64,000 nt of DNA from Heliocidaris tuberculata (taxonomy: Eukaryota > Echinodermata > Echinoidea > Camarodonta > Echinometridae), in the NCBI GenBank assembly GCA_025618425.1, contig CM046846.1:606001-670000 (forward strand), read 5' to 3'. Every line of letters begins with the position of its first letter. Position 1 is the first letter of the stretch. The position numbers and the translations under genes were made by a program. Below are positions 11,614 through 43,171 of the stretch, piece by piece. The notes below the pieces were generated by a model. That model did no database searches. It saw only the letters and a program-made list of their open reading frames with translations, and was not told the origin of the DNA.

Positions 11614-12239
11614 ATCATGATTGCACTTAATTCCGCATGGCGAAAACATTTTGTTATATATGATTTTTTTTCCTACCCCGGTTCTCAGTTATTCTCTTTC
11701 ATCTTTCCTTTCCTATTTCCTCATATCCTCTTTTGTGTATTTAGAGGAGGGGCGACCCCCAAGCCGTCCATCGGCTGGACTCTCCCCCCCCCCCCCCCCC
11801 CCCGCATTATGTACCTGTAGGCTCGCGCCGTCGGATGGAAGATAAATTGCTCTCTCTGTAGATGGAAAGAGAGGAAAGAGAGGGAGAAAGAGAAGGAAGG
11901 AAAGGTCTGGGCGGGAAGAGGTAGCGTAGGAGAAGGCTCATATCTTTTTTTGAAAGTTTTTTTTTCTGTTTACTGTTTCCACCATGTTATAACTGCTCTC
12001 AAATATTTGCACCGTATTTTCGACGATTTTCGACGATTTTCGAGGTAGGCCGATATGCGATATGATCTGTACGTATCGGGTCTATGCGATACTCAAATTG
12101 GCAACGATCGGAAGATGGATTAATTACAGCGATACCGTACCGTATACCAATGAAAATTTGATCGCACTTCTCCTCATCGCGGATTAGTTATTCCGGTTTT
12201 TGTACCAGAATATTACACTTTTCTATCTGTTCAAGGTCA

Positions 12240-12379
12240 TGTTCGAATCACTGAGAAATTAAATGACATGAAAATATGAAATTCTCGACCAGGAAGTGGG
12301 ATCCGGTGGTTCCTGAAGGACTTGACTACACCTTGTTTTCCGTGCGCAACGCCTTGGCTTTGCAGCTGCAGCAGTGCAG
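12240..12379 (+). other. Possible untranslated first exon of FBXW7
   Basis: The coding start exon of FBXW7 begins with an acceptor at 15198-15199, so at least one upstream untranslated exon is required. A candidate ends at 12379 with a strong donor (CAG then GTAAGA). The preceding 400 bp is richer in CG dinucleotides than its surroundings, as expected near a promoter. The 5' limit is a guess. Confidence 0.25.
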
Positions 12380-12886
12380 GTAAGACGCATTTGTGTGACA
12401 GTTAGTTGTCAGTGCATTCAGCTGACTACGACTACGTTGCGTATTCCCTGCATGCAGCTACATGTAGCTACCGGCATGTGTTTGTAATGATGGAGCCCAT
12501 GCCCGTGGCCGGCCATGTCCGCGAAACTGATTTGACTTGAAAATGAACAAGAAGGCAAGAAATATTATGTATTCCTGGCCTTTTATAGTCTGATGGGGGA
12601 CCTAAGCCAAGGCTAAGGCTAAAGCTACACACTGTTTGGTTTGTTTGTGTGGTTTGTTTGGTTTTCTGGTTTTCAGTGGCTAAGTAAAATCGTTAACAAT
12701 CAGTGTTTGATATTGTTTCATCAGTTCATGCAAATTTATGTTTATAACGACATGATGGCTCAGTGCCAGTGGTCCGGGGGGGGGGGGGGCAGTGGCACTC
12801 AAATTTTTCAGACAGGGATGTGCTGCAGCCATCCTCCAAATGGGGGTCTAAGCCACTCACGGGACCATCACTATGGGAATGGGATG

Positions 12887-13165
12887 CGGGCTAACTCGGC
12901 ACTAGGGCGAACTCGGCCTTGGCGGAAAATCGCGGCTGAGTGAGCCAAGCAAGAGTTAAATATGGCAAACACTTGTGTTGAATTTTGCATTTAATTACAC
13001 ATTCCAAAACACTTAAATTCAAATTATTTGATATCAATGTGTAAAATGATTAGCAAAGAAGTAGGGGGGCCTAATGTTGACAATTTGAAGAAGTAAAATT
13101 GTACAAAACATGAAATTTAAGGCTAAAAAAGGGTACGGTACGTAGCGTGGTTTCAACTATGGGAG
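12887..13165. mobile_element. CGGGCTAACTCGGCAC element, copy 1 (right end lost)
   Basis: Starts CGGGCTAACTCGGCACTAGG and continues with about 270 bp that match copy 2 at 14500 (shared blocks include TTATTTGATATCAATGTGTA and CATGAAATTTAAGGCT). The right terminal inverted repeat present in copy 2 is missing. Confidence 0.7.
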
Positions 13166-14499
13166 GCAATTGCTCACGGTATGAAGGTACAGAGTGCGAG
13201 GTTATCTCCAATAACCTCGCATTAGTGTGAGTGGGTCTAAGCCTAAGGAACTGACTAGAAGTGAAAAACATAGCGGTCTTTGGACATGTTGGAACAGTGG
13301 ATCTATACCCAGCTGAGTGAAAAAACATGGTCCGATCCACTCGTGTCTGAACCACTCAGCCCCACTTGAAACTATGCAGCTGTAACCTGCTGTATTATAT
13401 GCAGCCAAAATATCAGATCAAAATAGTGAAACTCAAAATATTACTTACCAGCAAGTTGTCTGTGAAAGTCCCTCATGTTTGGTGACCAGCTAAACCAATG
13501 ATTCAGGGAATGTGGAATTTTAAGCATCAAATTTTGTGTTCATTCTATTTTTCTGTTGAGACTGATTGATCCTTCTGTACTGCTGCCCTCTCTCTGTGGA
13601 GAGAGGAAATCTGCATTTGTTTACTGTGGCTGGCAGTAGTACAGCAGTAGAGGGCTGCCCTTATGTGTTTTCACCATTACCATATTGGTTTGGGAGGACA
13701 AGGTTATATTATAACCTTGTTCATTGGATAAGTGGTCCGATCCAAGGAACTACAGCACTTAGTGTGGGGATCGGATTCTATAGTGCATGCATATGAAATT
13801 GCGCATGCAAGTGAATGGATGTACGTATGCGAGATCAAGAGCTAGGGAACGGGGCGCGCCTGGGGAAATGGAGAGAGACGAGCGCTTTTGTTCCAGCCGG
13901 GTATCTTGAGAACGCGTGAGAAGGGTGAGAACGGCTGTTTATGGAAATTCGGGGATCTTGAGAACAGCCTTGGCTGTTGAAAAAGGGGGTCGTCAAAGTG
14001 GCACATACCCGTCTGTCAAATATATTGAGTGCCCCCCCCAAAAAAAAAAAAACAACAAACAAACAACAACAACAACAAAGGCATGAAAGGTATCCTATGT
14101 GCAGATGCCTGTAAACTCATTCATTTGACATGTAGTTTGGGATTTTTGTCTTGAAAACGAGTAGACTAGTATGGCTTTTCAATACTTACTGACACTGACT
14201 CTCAGTCATGACAGTCGAGTTCTAAGGTTAAAGTTTGACAATGATTTGATGGCAAAACAATCCAGGACAAAGTAGTGTAGTAAAGTAAAGTAGTGAAGTA
14301 CCTGCAAATCTACATTAGATTTCAATTTTTTTAGCTCATAATTGTAGTTTACATAAATAGTGAATGATGAATGATAAATGCACTGCCTCCAGAAATTAAG
14401 ATTTCTAGATCTAGTCTAGCCATAAGGGCTTGATGTTTTATGAAATTTGACATTTTGAACATCAAGCTGTACACGGGATGCAATCTCCCCAACGGGATC

Positions 14500-14827
14500 C
14501 GGGCTAACTCGGCACTAGGGCGAACTCGGCCTTGCCGGAAAATCGCGGCCGAGTGAGCCCAGAAAGTTGAATTGATCGCAAATACTTGTATTGAATTTCG
14601 CATTAATTACACATTTCAAAACACTTAAATACAAATTATTTGATATCAATGTGTAAAATGATCATCAATGAAGTAATGGTGAAAATTTCAAGGAGTAAAA
14701 TAATACAAAACATGAAATTTAAGGCTGAAAAAGGGTTCAGTGTAACTTCAGTGTGTAGCGGGGACTTCAACTCTTGAAACATAGTCACCGCGCAAGGCCG
14801 AGTTCGCCCTAGTGCCGAGTTAGCCCG
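14500..14827. mobile_element. CGGGCTAACTCGGCAC element, copy 2, intact inverted ends
   Basis: A 328-bp element with about 40-bp inverted terminal repeats: CGGGCTAACTCGGCACTAGG at the left and its inverse, ending AGTGCCGAGTTAGCCCG, at the right. The interior matches copy 1. It is followed directly by a run of 28 C (14829-14856). No target duplication was seen. Confidence 0.75.
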
Positions 14828-15221
14828 ACCCCCCCCCCCCCCCCCCCCCCCCCCCCAACGGAGAGATAAGTAAACAAATAATTCAGTGGGCAAGTATCAT
14901 CCATTCTCACATACGGTGAACCACCCTCAGCATTTGCTAAAATCTTCATCTTCCAAAAAACACTTCAACAATGGGAATCATGAGAAATATGAAAAAGGAA
15001 ACTCTGCTGTTAGCAAATTAGACGAGGTAATTTTCAGCATGATGGTGAATCCTTCACGAACTGTTTTTCAATAATTGGTATGCATGATGGCTGGATTCTA
15101 TTTTTTTTGTTGTTGTAGAATCTACATGTTTTTAGTTGTTTTTTTTTACATTGCAATTCATGACTCTTGATTTTTATTTGTAATTGTTATGATTTTCAGG
15201 TGAGAGGAAAGGTGATCTACC

Positions 15222-34177
<18,956 letters not shown>

Positions 34178-34775
34178 CTAGAGGAGAAAGCTAGGAAGAG
34201 ACAGGAGTCATTGAGACTGCTCTTCATGGCTGACTCGGAGACTGCGTTGAAGATGAGAGACCTGGAGGTCTTGCAAGGGTTGGACAAAGCTCTCATGGTG
34301 GAATGCATTGTGTTGTGATTGCAGTAACAGGTTGAAGTGAAACACGGAATGCAGGCGGTACTTATAAGTGGTTTTATAGGTGTTCAACAGTGCCGAGAAA
34401 GAAGGGAGGATTCACAAAAAGGAATTCACTAGCGCAAGAAATGATTGAATGTATGAAGGGATTCACTAGCAACAGACATAAAAGAAAGCTTTGAAAGAAA
34501 ACTTGTAATCAACACAGCTGCTGCAGAAACGGGAGGGATTATATCCCAAAGTGTGGAAATCCTGTCTTATTTCACTAGATTGCCATCATTCAGGTGTATT
34601 TTCCTATTACAAGAGAAAGGTACATGTAGTTATAAGTTGGGTAGGTCTGATGCAGATGATGATTATTCTTGGTCTATGTACAGAATGTGGTGGGAGAGGG
34701 AATGCATATAGTAGCTGGGATCATGGTTACATTTGTAGATTACTATTGGCATGGTGCATACTGTTGGGCTCTTGT
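34178..34775 (+). other. FBXW7: FBXW7 3' UTR (start)
   Basis: Sequence directly after the stop, without coding character. FBXW7 transcripts often have long 3' UTRs, and the true polyadenylation site is not evident. The nearest AATAAA, at 34877-34882, lies inside a mobile element. Confidence 0.45.
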
Positions 34776-35523
34776 TTAACCCTTTCATGACAAAAATTAT
34801 GCAAGGGCTAAATTGATCATGTTTTGTTCTTCAAATTGGCAACAGTCATATTTTTCTTTTAATGCTGCATGGTTCTAATAAAACATAATGGCCCGTATTC
34901 TTGAAAGTGGCCTAAGTTAAGCCTGGCTTAACTTAGGCCACTGATTTATGGAAGGCCATTCGTCAACCCCTAACTCCCGTATAAATTACTATTTTTATGT
35001 AACAAAATGAAGAAACAAAATCGTTTTCTGGCATGAAATGAGCATCAGAAATCAATTCTACCGTGTGGGGTTTTTGTATTTGCATTCAGTCCCAGAACTA
35101 TGGTGATTTTTTTTAGGATTAAAAGAGGGTGACATTTGGCTCTCCATAATTCTGTGGCCTAAATCTACACTCTTAGGCAGGGGCTTAAAGTTAGGCACCT
35201 TTCGAGAATACTGGCCAATGTCTTTGAAAACAATCTGCATATTTTTTTAGGGACTTTGACAAAAAGTTGAAAAAAATCGCTAATTTTGATAAAAAACAAT
35301 GATTTTGAACGTCTCAATATGTTGTCAATTTAGGGATTTTAAAGCTTTTTCTCCTTTTTAAAATTCCTGGTATCAAACGCAGTGTAGTCATGCGACAAAA
35401 ATGGACACTGTGTGCAAATTTTTTGCACCTTTCTACTCATGTATCTGGTATATTTTTAGGGCTTTGAATCAAAAGTTGTTGATCCAAACCACAATATGTG
35501 GTCAATTGTCTCAAAAGGGTTAA
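34776..35523. mobile_element. TTAACCC-family MITE carrying a nested insertion
   Basis: Ends TTAACCCTTTCATGACA and TTGTCTCAAAAGGGTTAA. The interior matches the element at 27453-27868 in the opposite orientation (shared blocks include AATTGGCAACA, AATGGACACTGTGTGC and GTTGATCCAAACCACA). It is interrupted by a different element at 34890-35216. Confidence 0.7.
34890..35216. mobile_element. Nested MITE, GGCCCGTATTCTTGAAAG ends
   Basis: GGCCCGTATTCTTGAAAGTG at the left is inverse to CACCTTTCGAGAATACTGGCC at the right, with extended inverse blocks (CCTAAGTTAAGCC against GGCTTAAAGTTAGG). It lies wholly inside the TTAACCC element, so it inserted later. Confidence 0.7.
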
Positions 35524-37205
35524 GAGAGAAGAATGCTAGATAAAGAAGATGCACTCTCTTGGAGATGTACCATAAGATAGGGAAACAGTATTAGAGAGCC
35601 TTTCACAGCAAGCTCCCAAATGTTGTGCTTACATGTATACAGATGTAAGTGCTGTCGCTCATTGTTCCACTCTCAGCCCACAAATTTGTGTCAGGTTCAG
35701 ACAGACAACAGAAAATGAAAAAAAAAAAAAATTCCACCCATTTCAGAGATAAATCTAAAACATAGTGACAGTGAATATTATTTTGATATTCCTTATTTCC
35801 TTTGTCAGCTGCATGTATATGTTGCTAAATATCTTTTTCAATATGCCCTAGGCAAGTGGTATATTCCAGGACAGTATCTGAATAAGCTGCAAAGAAGTCA
35901 TCTAACATCACCCTATTTGAGATACATATATATTCACAAGAACCATGGGACAGGTAGCCAAGTTCAGTAGTCATAACTATTTCATGATATGGTCGCCTGG
36001 ATTAGATAACCGTTCGGTTGCTGATCACTGCGAAGCTGGTATGCTTGTCTCACTGTGATAGAAAATGGGAACATATTTTTATCTTAATTTATGGCGAGGA
36101 TGTAAATCCACTAGGCTGATTGAAAATTGGGAGTTTGAAATGAATTTTTAAAAGAAAGAGCACTTGGTCAAATTTCAGAGGTAAATAGAGCAAAATAATA
36201 TATCATGCTGATGAGAGCAGTCCACTTGATAATGATTGATATATTGATCATTGCTAGTAAAGTAGTTCAGAAGATTAGTTTATGAAAGCTCTCCTTTCTC
36301 ATTGAAGTGAATGAGTACTTTTGATATATTTTTCTATAGAACTATTGAAACTTGGAGGCTTGTTTGGTGTAAGAAAAGATGGCAGGTTGATTGGGTTTCA
36401 GCATATATATTGCAAGCTGAGTATACAATTTTATACAGCAGGACTAGGATATTGTACAATGAATGTGCAAAAAGCAGTGGAAGGCAGTAGAGGAATATTT
36501 AATGCATTTGACAAGGAATCTTTGACATGTCATTGTATACAAACACTTCAGTTCTGATTAAGCTCATATGCTTGAAGTATATGATTATCAATTTATCATC
36601 ATACATATAGAACGCGTTTGGCTAACAATACCTATATGTTTCACTATTCGGGCATCACGTGGTGTCAGATTTCAACTCACTGTGCAAAAAAGGATGCAAT
36701 ACTTCAATATTTCGAACTTCCATATTCCTTTTTTTCATTCAGCTTATACTCGAGAGAGTCTTTAAGTATTTTGCTTTGTTCTTCATCACATAGGGTAGCC
36801 CTTAGATATTAGTTAATAGTTTCTTTTGTGACGACGAGTCAACACTTCCATGTATGGGAGCAAACTTGTGTGTTGTAACATACCAATACTGCCATTTCTT
36901 TTGCACTGTGAGTCTGTGACATAGAAAATAATTCACAAATATGTAAGAAATATACAATAATTGTATATTTACAGGGGGTGCTTTCACTGTCGGTATATAA
37001 TGTAGGTCTGGAAACAATGGAAACAATGATTACATTTCTCAACATGCTCATGATTCATGAATATATACCATTAAGCTATAAATATTGATTTGAATTTTAA
37101 CACCTTCTCGTAACGAGCACAGAAGTCAGGAAAATAAAAAAATTGAATTATTCATACCAACTTTAGTAAAACGTGGTTACAGCTATGATTAAAAAAAAAC
37201 CTTAG
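35524..37205. other. Intergenic or long 3' UTR, no gene seen
   Basis: AT-rich, with short open frames lacking splice logic or recognisable motifs. Confidence 0.35.
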
Positions 37206-37960
37206 TAGAGTAAAATGATGGTGTTTTCGGCCAGGATGAGAATTTGGCCGGTATGACGTACGCATGGCAAAAATCACTTTAAAACGCATAGCATGAGAGC
37301 ATAATCATATCACACACATAAAATACATACCAAAGTCACAGGGGAACTGCAGTAGCAATGAAAAAAATATCCTTAAATATTCACATTTTAGCGATGTAAA
37401 CGGCGGTCCCGCGACCCTAATCTGAAAATTTGCATATCTTACGTGTGTCCGTAAGGAAAATGGATTCCAAAAACTGAGCTGTATTTCAAGAAATTTTCAG
37501 TTTTAGATCGGGATTTTTCGTAAGTCGCAAGCTCAAAAGTGTCCAATCGCATGTTGCAGTCAAAGATAGTCGGTGTGTGAGACGCACATGCAATATCTCC
37601 GTTGGTCTTGCGATTTCAGTTTCTGATAGCATAGGAGCAGTTTTCGGCCGGGTTTTACGCGGGGGAGCTCAGTTGTTGGACGCCGGATCAGCGGGTCAAT
37701 GCACGGCGCGCGCGCTCCCCATTGACTTTGTACATGCTGCCGAAACTAATCTGCTAGGCCGAAAACTGCTTCCAAGACAGGGTAAATGAAAATGAATATT
37801 ACCATGCCAATTCTTGATTTTCTTACGGGATTTTTTTTGTGGTTAAAATAGTAATAATATTTGCTTTCATGATTTGAGTAAGAAGTGAAAATAAATATAA
37901 AATAAAGAGTAAAAAAATAGGATTTTGTCTTAAGTGGCCGAATTCTACCCCCTTACTCTA
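37206..37960. mobile_element. ~755-bp inverted-repeat element
   Basis: TAGAGTAAAATGATGGTGTT followed by TTCGGCCA at the left is inverse to TGGCCGAATTCTACCCCCTTACTCTA at the right, with mismatches. It includes a CG-richer core (37390-37780). The 70-codon frame within it shows no known domain. Confidence 0.45.
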
Positions 37961-37993
37961 TATCAATTTCATTTGCTATTATCAAATTAATAT

Positions 37994-38250
37994 TTGCTAC
38001 CACTCAGCATTATCAACATCATCATTATCACTATCATCATCATCATCATCACCATCCTCATCAACATCACCATCACCATCAACATCACTATCATTATTAC
38101 CATCATCACCATCAACATCACCATCATCATCACTATCATTATCATTACCATCATCACCATCGACATCACCATCAACATCACCATCAACATCATTACCATC
38201 ATCACCACCATCAACATCACCATCAACATCACTATCATTACCATTCCTTC
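37994..38250. repeat. ATC/ACC minisatellite
   Basis: About 250 bp of CATCAC, CATCAA and CATTAT triplet-hexamer repeats. The Ile/Thr-rich and Met/Val-rich open frames over it on both strands are artefacts. Confidence 0.9.
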
Positions 38251-41200
38251 TTGTCTGTCATGAACGCAGGCTTCCATGCTGAATCACAACTTTGCTAATC
38301 AACCTAACTTTATCCCTTTTTTTAACCAAGCTGCTTTCATAACTGCTCACACTTGAGATGATAGGGATATAATTCAGAAACTTCAAACTCCTGCAGTCCC
38401 ACTATACAAAAAACCTCATTTGTGCAGTAGTGCAGTCAGAAAATGTATTCATCAGAGTTCTGTAACTAAGTAAATATATATATATATATATTACTATGCT
38501 GTTCTGTATAACTTCTGTTGACTTAAAAATACATGTATCTGTCTTTTCCTAAAGCTACAGTGTGTGCATGAGATTGCTGCATGTAGAGGAGTATGTACAG
38601 TGTACTGTAAATTCAAGCTCAGACATATTTTTGTGACATCAAGGTTTAAAATAATAATGCAGAAAATGTGCAATATTTTTCTCATTTCCTGCAGGTTGTG
38701 AGGAAAGAGAAAATGTGTTTGACAATGGAAATGAAAAATGTTTATTGAGTTTTTTTTAAATCCTTGTGAAGTTGTAAGCTCTACAAGTCTGTTGGATTTT
38801 ATTCTTGGTTTAGTAAATGTATTTTGACTAAGTGGGTGTGACATTTTCAAAATACATTAAGTTTGCCCCTATAAATATTAATTGAATTATTATATCATTT
38901 ACTTTGTATGATTTGAGCCTTTGATGGGATATTTGGGAGCCTAAATGCGATAGCATTTATTGATGTTCATGCTAAATCTAAACAAGAGGGATCGAAATTC
39001 ACACAATGGAAATGAATGGAGCTGAACTTTCAGATTTTCTGAAGATGACAGAAGTTATACCATGGGCATTAAAATCTATAGACAAAAATGTAGCAATTAT
39101 GTACGTATATAAAGGCAAGTGGGAATATAGGTCCCCCCTCCCCCCCCTCCCCCTCCCCCCCCCCCCCCCCCCCCCCCCTTTGTTGGCATTAGGTGTGTAA
39201 AACATCTTACAAAATGTCAACCTATAACTCATGGACCTTTATGTGCATAGTTCTTAACACATTTTTTGCTTTTATTTTCTTTTCTTTAGTTGCTTCCAGA
39301 TGTAGATTATCAGGTTTATCACAAAATAAATCCTGTACAGCAGCAGTTTGGATGAAGCTAAGAGGATTTTTTTTTTTTTTTTCAACTCTGGAATGAAAAA
39401 AAAAGAGGGTTTATGCACTGATACATACATATACCAAAGCTAATGACATGATACAGATTGAATTGTCTTTGATCAAATTTTCGTGAACTCTGTTATTGAT
39501 ATATTCTCATTTTGCTGAAGTACATGTAACTAAAGTTGTTGAGATGTTATTTTTTCCTACGTTCTTTGCACAACTTTTCTTTTAATAGATAAATGAATGC
39601 TGGTGTGCCAAAGGTGTGAACTTCTACTTGTTCTTTTGAAGTGGAAATATTTTATTACAGTAACTCTCTCCTTGCTATAAATCACTGCCGTAGGTATAGC
39701 AATCGTACTATTATTCCTAAATGTGCATGCATCAATTGATCAATAATTGATTGAGGCTAATTATCATGATTTGTGACCTTTTTCTGTTGTGTATAAATAT
39801 TATTTGTACCTACATGTGTGTATTTGGATACACGATGTCAATATTCTGCCTATCAGTATTATTGTTTATTGATGCTCTGTATGTGTATCAACATTTAGGT
39901 GTAACCTGTGTAATGTTTACCATTTAGTTGTAAAATTGACAACTGTCTATGCTTTCAGGAAATGCAACGTTACTCATGACTTTAGGGAAAATTACTTTCA
40001 ACCTGCAAATTGGACATTTATACATGTTGATGATGTATGCCGCTTTTTCCGTTTAAAAATCCACAATATGGTATTAACATTTATTTTTCATTTACCCATG
40101 TGTTATTTTAGTTTGTGTTATTCTGGATTATATGCCAGTTTTCTCGTAAACATTTTCATATATCTTTATAGACACACATGTATGCTTTGAGTACGGCTGA
40201 ATATTTTTGTAGGAGTCAGTCTCAGCCTGCTGGGCTTTGAATTATTCCCCAAATTCTGTTGTTATGTTATAAAGATCACGGGATGTTCATATACTGTTGT
40301 ACATGTACTTGCTTTGTGTTCACCCATTTCATATATGCTTAAAAATCTTCAGGAGTCTGTTACATACTGTAAGGAACTAGTACTGGTGCTATAGAAATTA
40401 GTTTGACTCCTCACATGCATTTTGTACATCCAACAACAATATACATGCGTTACATGTTGGTTGAAAAGTAATGCAAGTCTTTGTTCTGGCATTTATGATT
40501 TTGTTTATCTAATCAGTTAATAACTTGAGATACAGTAGTGTGTTCAGAAATACCCATATATGCCCAGTGTGAAAGAGATACATCTACCTGGATCGTATTT
40601 GTCTGACTAATATCAGGTTTAATTTAAGAGAAGAGAGCTTTACATAGAATTAGCTGGGGTTTTTTTTATACAGTGTCCTTAAATCAATAACTTTAGTTTT
40701 TAATAACCTTTTGTTTACACTTTTCACAGAACATACAGGAAAAAATGGTAGTGCTTTATTCATATGTATTCATCCTCAACACGCTTTCTTTCAGTCAAAG
40801 GATTTATGTGTATCTACTGTATCCTAAAACGGGGTAGGCAGCAGTAGCAAAATAATGAAGGTGTAAGGGGCATTTTTTTTTTTTATGATACTGAAAAAAA
40901 AATAAGTATTTTTGATGTTTTATTGGTGTAATGACTGCAAGTAGAAGTGGTGTAAAGCTTCTTTTGCATATGTTTTGTTACCAAAGTTTGATGGAAATGT
41001 ACATATTGTCCGGACCGTAACATGTTTCAGCAAACATGTATTGTTGATATACCTGTCGTAATGAAGGAGAAATACATGTTACTCACTCATAAAACAAATG
41101 CATGTGTGGCTGGTTTTTTAAAATTTCTTTCTTTGCGTCCAGTAAGACCTGTATTTTAGTAAAGGAGTTAAGAACTGATGATGGGTGTGAGCATGATGCA

Positions 41201-41855
41201 AGTTGAGTGACCAAATTGTGCAAATATCTTGCTCAAGAATTTTGAATGTTAAACTTTGAACAATGTGTCTGGACGAAGAATGGCTTCGTTTTCGTCTTTA
41301 AACAGGCCCTCGTCACAAATTTCTTTCCCATGGAATATAATGTATGCTCAGTCAAAAATGAAACGTTAAATAAAGATAATTTAAAGAAATAAATGCTTAA
41401 AAGTTAATTTATGAAATTTGTTTAAAACTTGGAGGAGCAGAGGGGGATATTAACTCAACAACCTAGATCCTGTCATACTAGACTGTCCAACAACCTGAAA
41501 CACAGCCTCCATTTAAATTTCAGTGAAAAACAAATTATGAGAACTTTGTAATGCTCTGCCAACCATCTGACCCAGTATGAGATGAAAAAATAGAAACTCA
41601 AATTAGGACACTAAAAATGATAGGAATAGGAGAAAAATAACTGATGAGGAATATTCTCCTTAAAGCCTACACCTCATGAAATTAATGACCTACTGCATGT
41701 ACATCACATAAAATTTTTTGTTAATCTTTTAGCATTCAAAATGAGAAGTTCTATTTTGGGAAATTACAGAACTTGTCATTTTATTGAGGCATGTTGAGTA
41801 GCTCTTGTATACCTTGTAGATATTTTTATCACTTATTTGAATTTCTCCTGCTTCA
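38251..41855. other. Intergenic or long 3' UTR, no gene seen
   Basis: Holds a TA microsatellite (38474-38490), C-rich low complexity (39130-39178), T tracts and several AATAAA motifs (for example 41370). The longest frame, 118 codons on the minus strand at 38494-38850, has no domain or splice logic. Confidence 0.35.
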
Positions 41856-42183
41856 TTAAAGATACTTCATCCCTTTTGCAGACTTACACAAAATTTAGCA
41901 AAGCTTTGCACGGGTTTAGTAGACATCCTGTTGATATTGCCTATGAAATTTCAAGGTCACAAGTTCTCCAACTCCTTTGAAAGAAATGAAAATTTCTTTT
42001 TAAAAATTTTAAAATGCAATTTTTTTTCTCAATTTGAAAAAAACTAGTGTTACCAAATTGTTATTACATACTTAAAAAGCAAATTATAATCCTTTCACAT
42101 CCACACAAGTTTTCCAATGATTCTTTTGTAATTTATCGCATACTTCAAAATTTACGGCTGCAAAAGGGATGAAGTACCTTTAA
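41856..42183. mobile_element. MITE, TTAAAGATACTTCATCCC ends
   Basis: TTAAAGATACTTCATCCCTT at the left is inverse to AAGGGATGAAGTACCTTTAA at the right, continuing through TTTGCAG/CTGCAAA. TTAA at both borders suggests a TTAA target, which is inference. Confidence 0.65.
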
Positions 42184-42218
42184 CATACATGTACAGTACA
42201 CAAAATTTGAAGACTGAA

Positions 42219-42420
42219 AAACCAGAAACTTTTGTGATATGAAACTTTCACAAATTGTGAACAGCAAATTTCACAGCAAGAGACTTTTATGAATATCCAA
42301 AATTCAGTGTCGTATCAGTAGTGATTCATTATTTTGTGGCATGAAACTTTCACGAATCTGAACGCCTCAACAAAATTCATGATTGTTTCATGTACCTCTA
42401 AAGTTTATGGTTTTGCAGTA
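42219..42420. mobile_element. MITE, CCAGAAACTTTTG family, second copy
   Basis: Ends AAAACCAGAAACTTTTG and AAAGTTTATGGTTTT. The interior shares GTGATTCATTATTTTGTGGC and CACGAATCTGAACGCC-like sequence with 31469-31608. Confidence 0.5.
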
Positions 42421-42702
42421 GCAGTAAGTTTTACAGCACACAGTCATGCTACCACAATTCATAGAATAAATCAACATACACACATTCATAAAAATTGGTG
42501 CATACACAAAGTAGATGTACTCAAATATGTGCCATTTGCCTTTTATTTATATGTTTCTAGTTTATACATCTTGCAGTTTACATAATTTACAGTAATTGAT
42601 ATACATGTATTAAAATCAACAAGTTTATTGGTATGAAGGTCATGTATTTTTGACCTCTATGGTAAGCAATGAAATACATGTATCAAGAACAGTCCTGGAC
42701 AG

Positions 42703-42850
42703 GGTCCCGTTTCATAAAACTTGTTATCAATAACAACTGCTGCAGATCTAAGACAAATTTGTTCTTAGCCAATCAAATTCCATGATTTTAGTAGCTTATA
42801 ACAACTATCGTAACTTGTCATTGGAAACAAGCTTTATGAAACTTGACCCT
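42703..42850. mobile_element. MITE, GTTTCATAAAACTTGTTAT family, second copy
   Basis: GGGTCCCGTTTCATAAAACT then TTGTTATCAATAACAACTG at the left; AGCTTTATGAAACTTGACCC at the right. Homologous to 25323-25455. Confidence 0.6.
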
Positions 42851-43171
42851 GGTTTTGAGCTGGAGACCTGCTAAACGAATGTAATCACAAATTTTCCTCC
42901 TGGTCTTGATTTTGGGACCAAAGTGTTTTTTTTTCCAATAAAATTGATGACAAGCATAAAAACAGAAACTACTTGGAGTAGAAAATATTTCCATTGAAAA
43001 AAAAAAAAATCTTGATAAAAAAAACAAATCATCAGAAATGAACTTTTATACAGTCATCCCAATACTTCAATAGACATGTAGCAGATATTACAGTAGCAAA
43101 ATATGACATACTTGGGACTACAATTGTATCAATGCAATTCTCTAAAGACATGAAACTAAAGGCTTTATGTC

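Noticed and set aside
13200..13800. Inverted and repeated blocks (CTGTACTGCTGCCCTCTC and relatives, TCCGATCCA motifs)
   Set aside because: Pairing is short and scattered; I could not define element borders.
37577..37789. 70-codon frame in the CG-rich core
   Set aside because: It lies inside a probable mobile element and has no recognisable domain.
37987..38277. Ile/Thr-rich and Met/Val-rich open frames
   Set aside because: Translation of the ATC/ACC minisatellite on both strands.
38494..38850. 118-codon minus-strand open frame
   Set aside because: No domain, poor composition and no flanking splice sites or promoter; expected by chance in AT-rich DNA.
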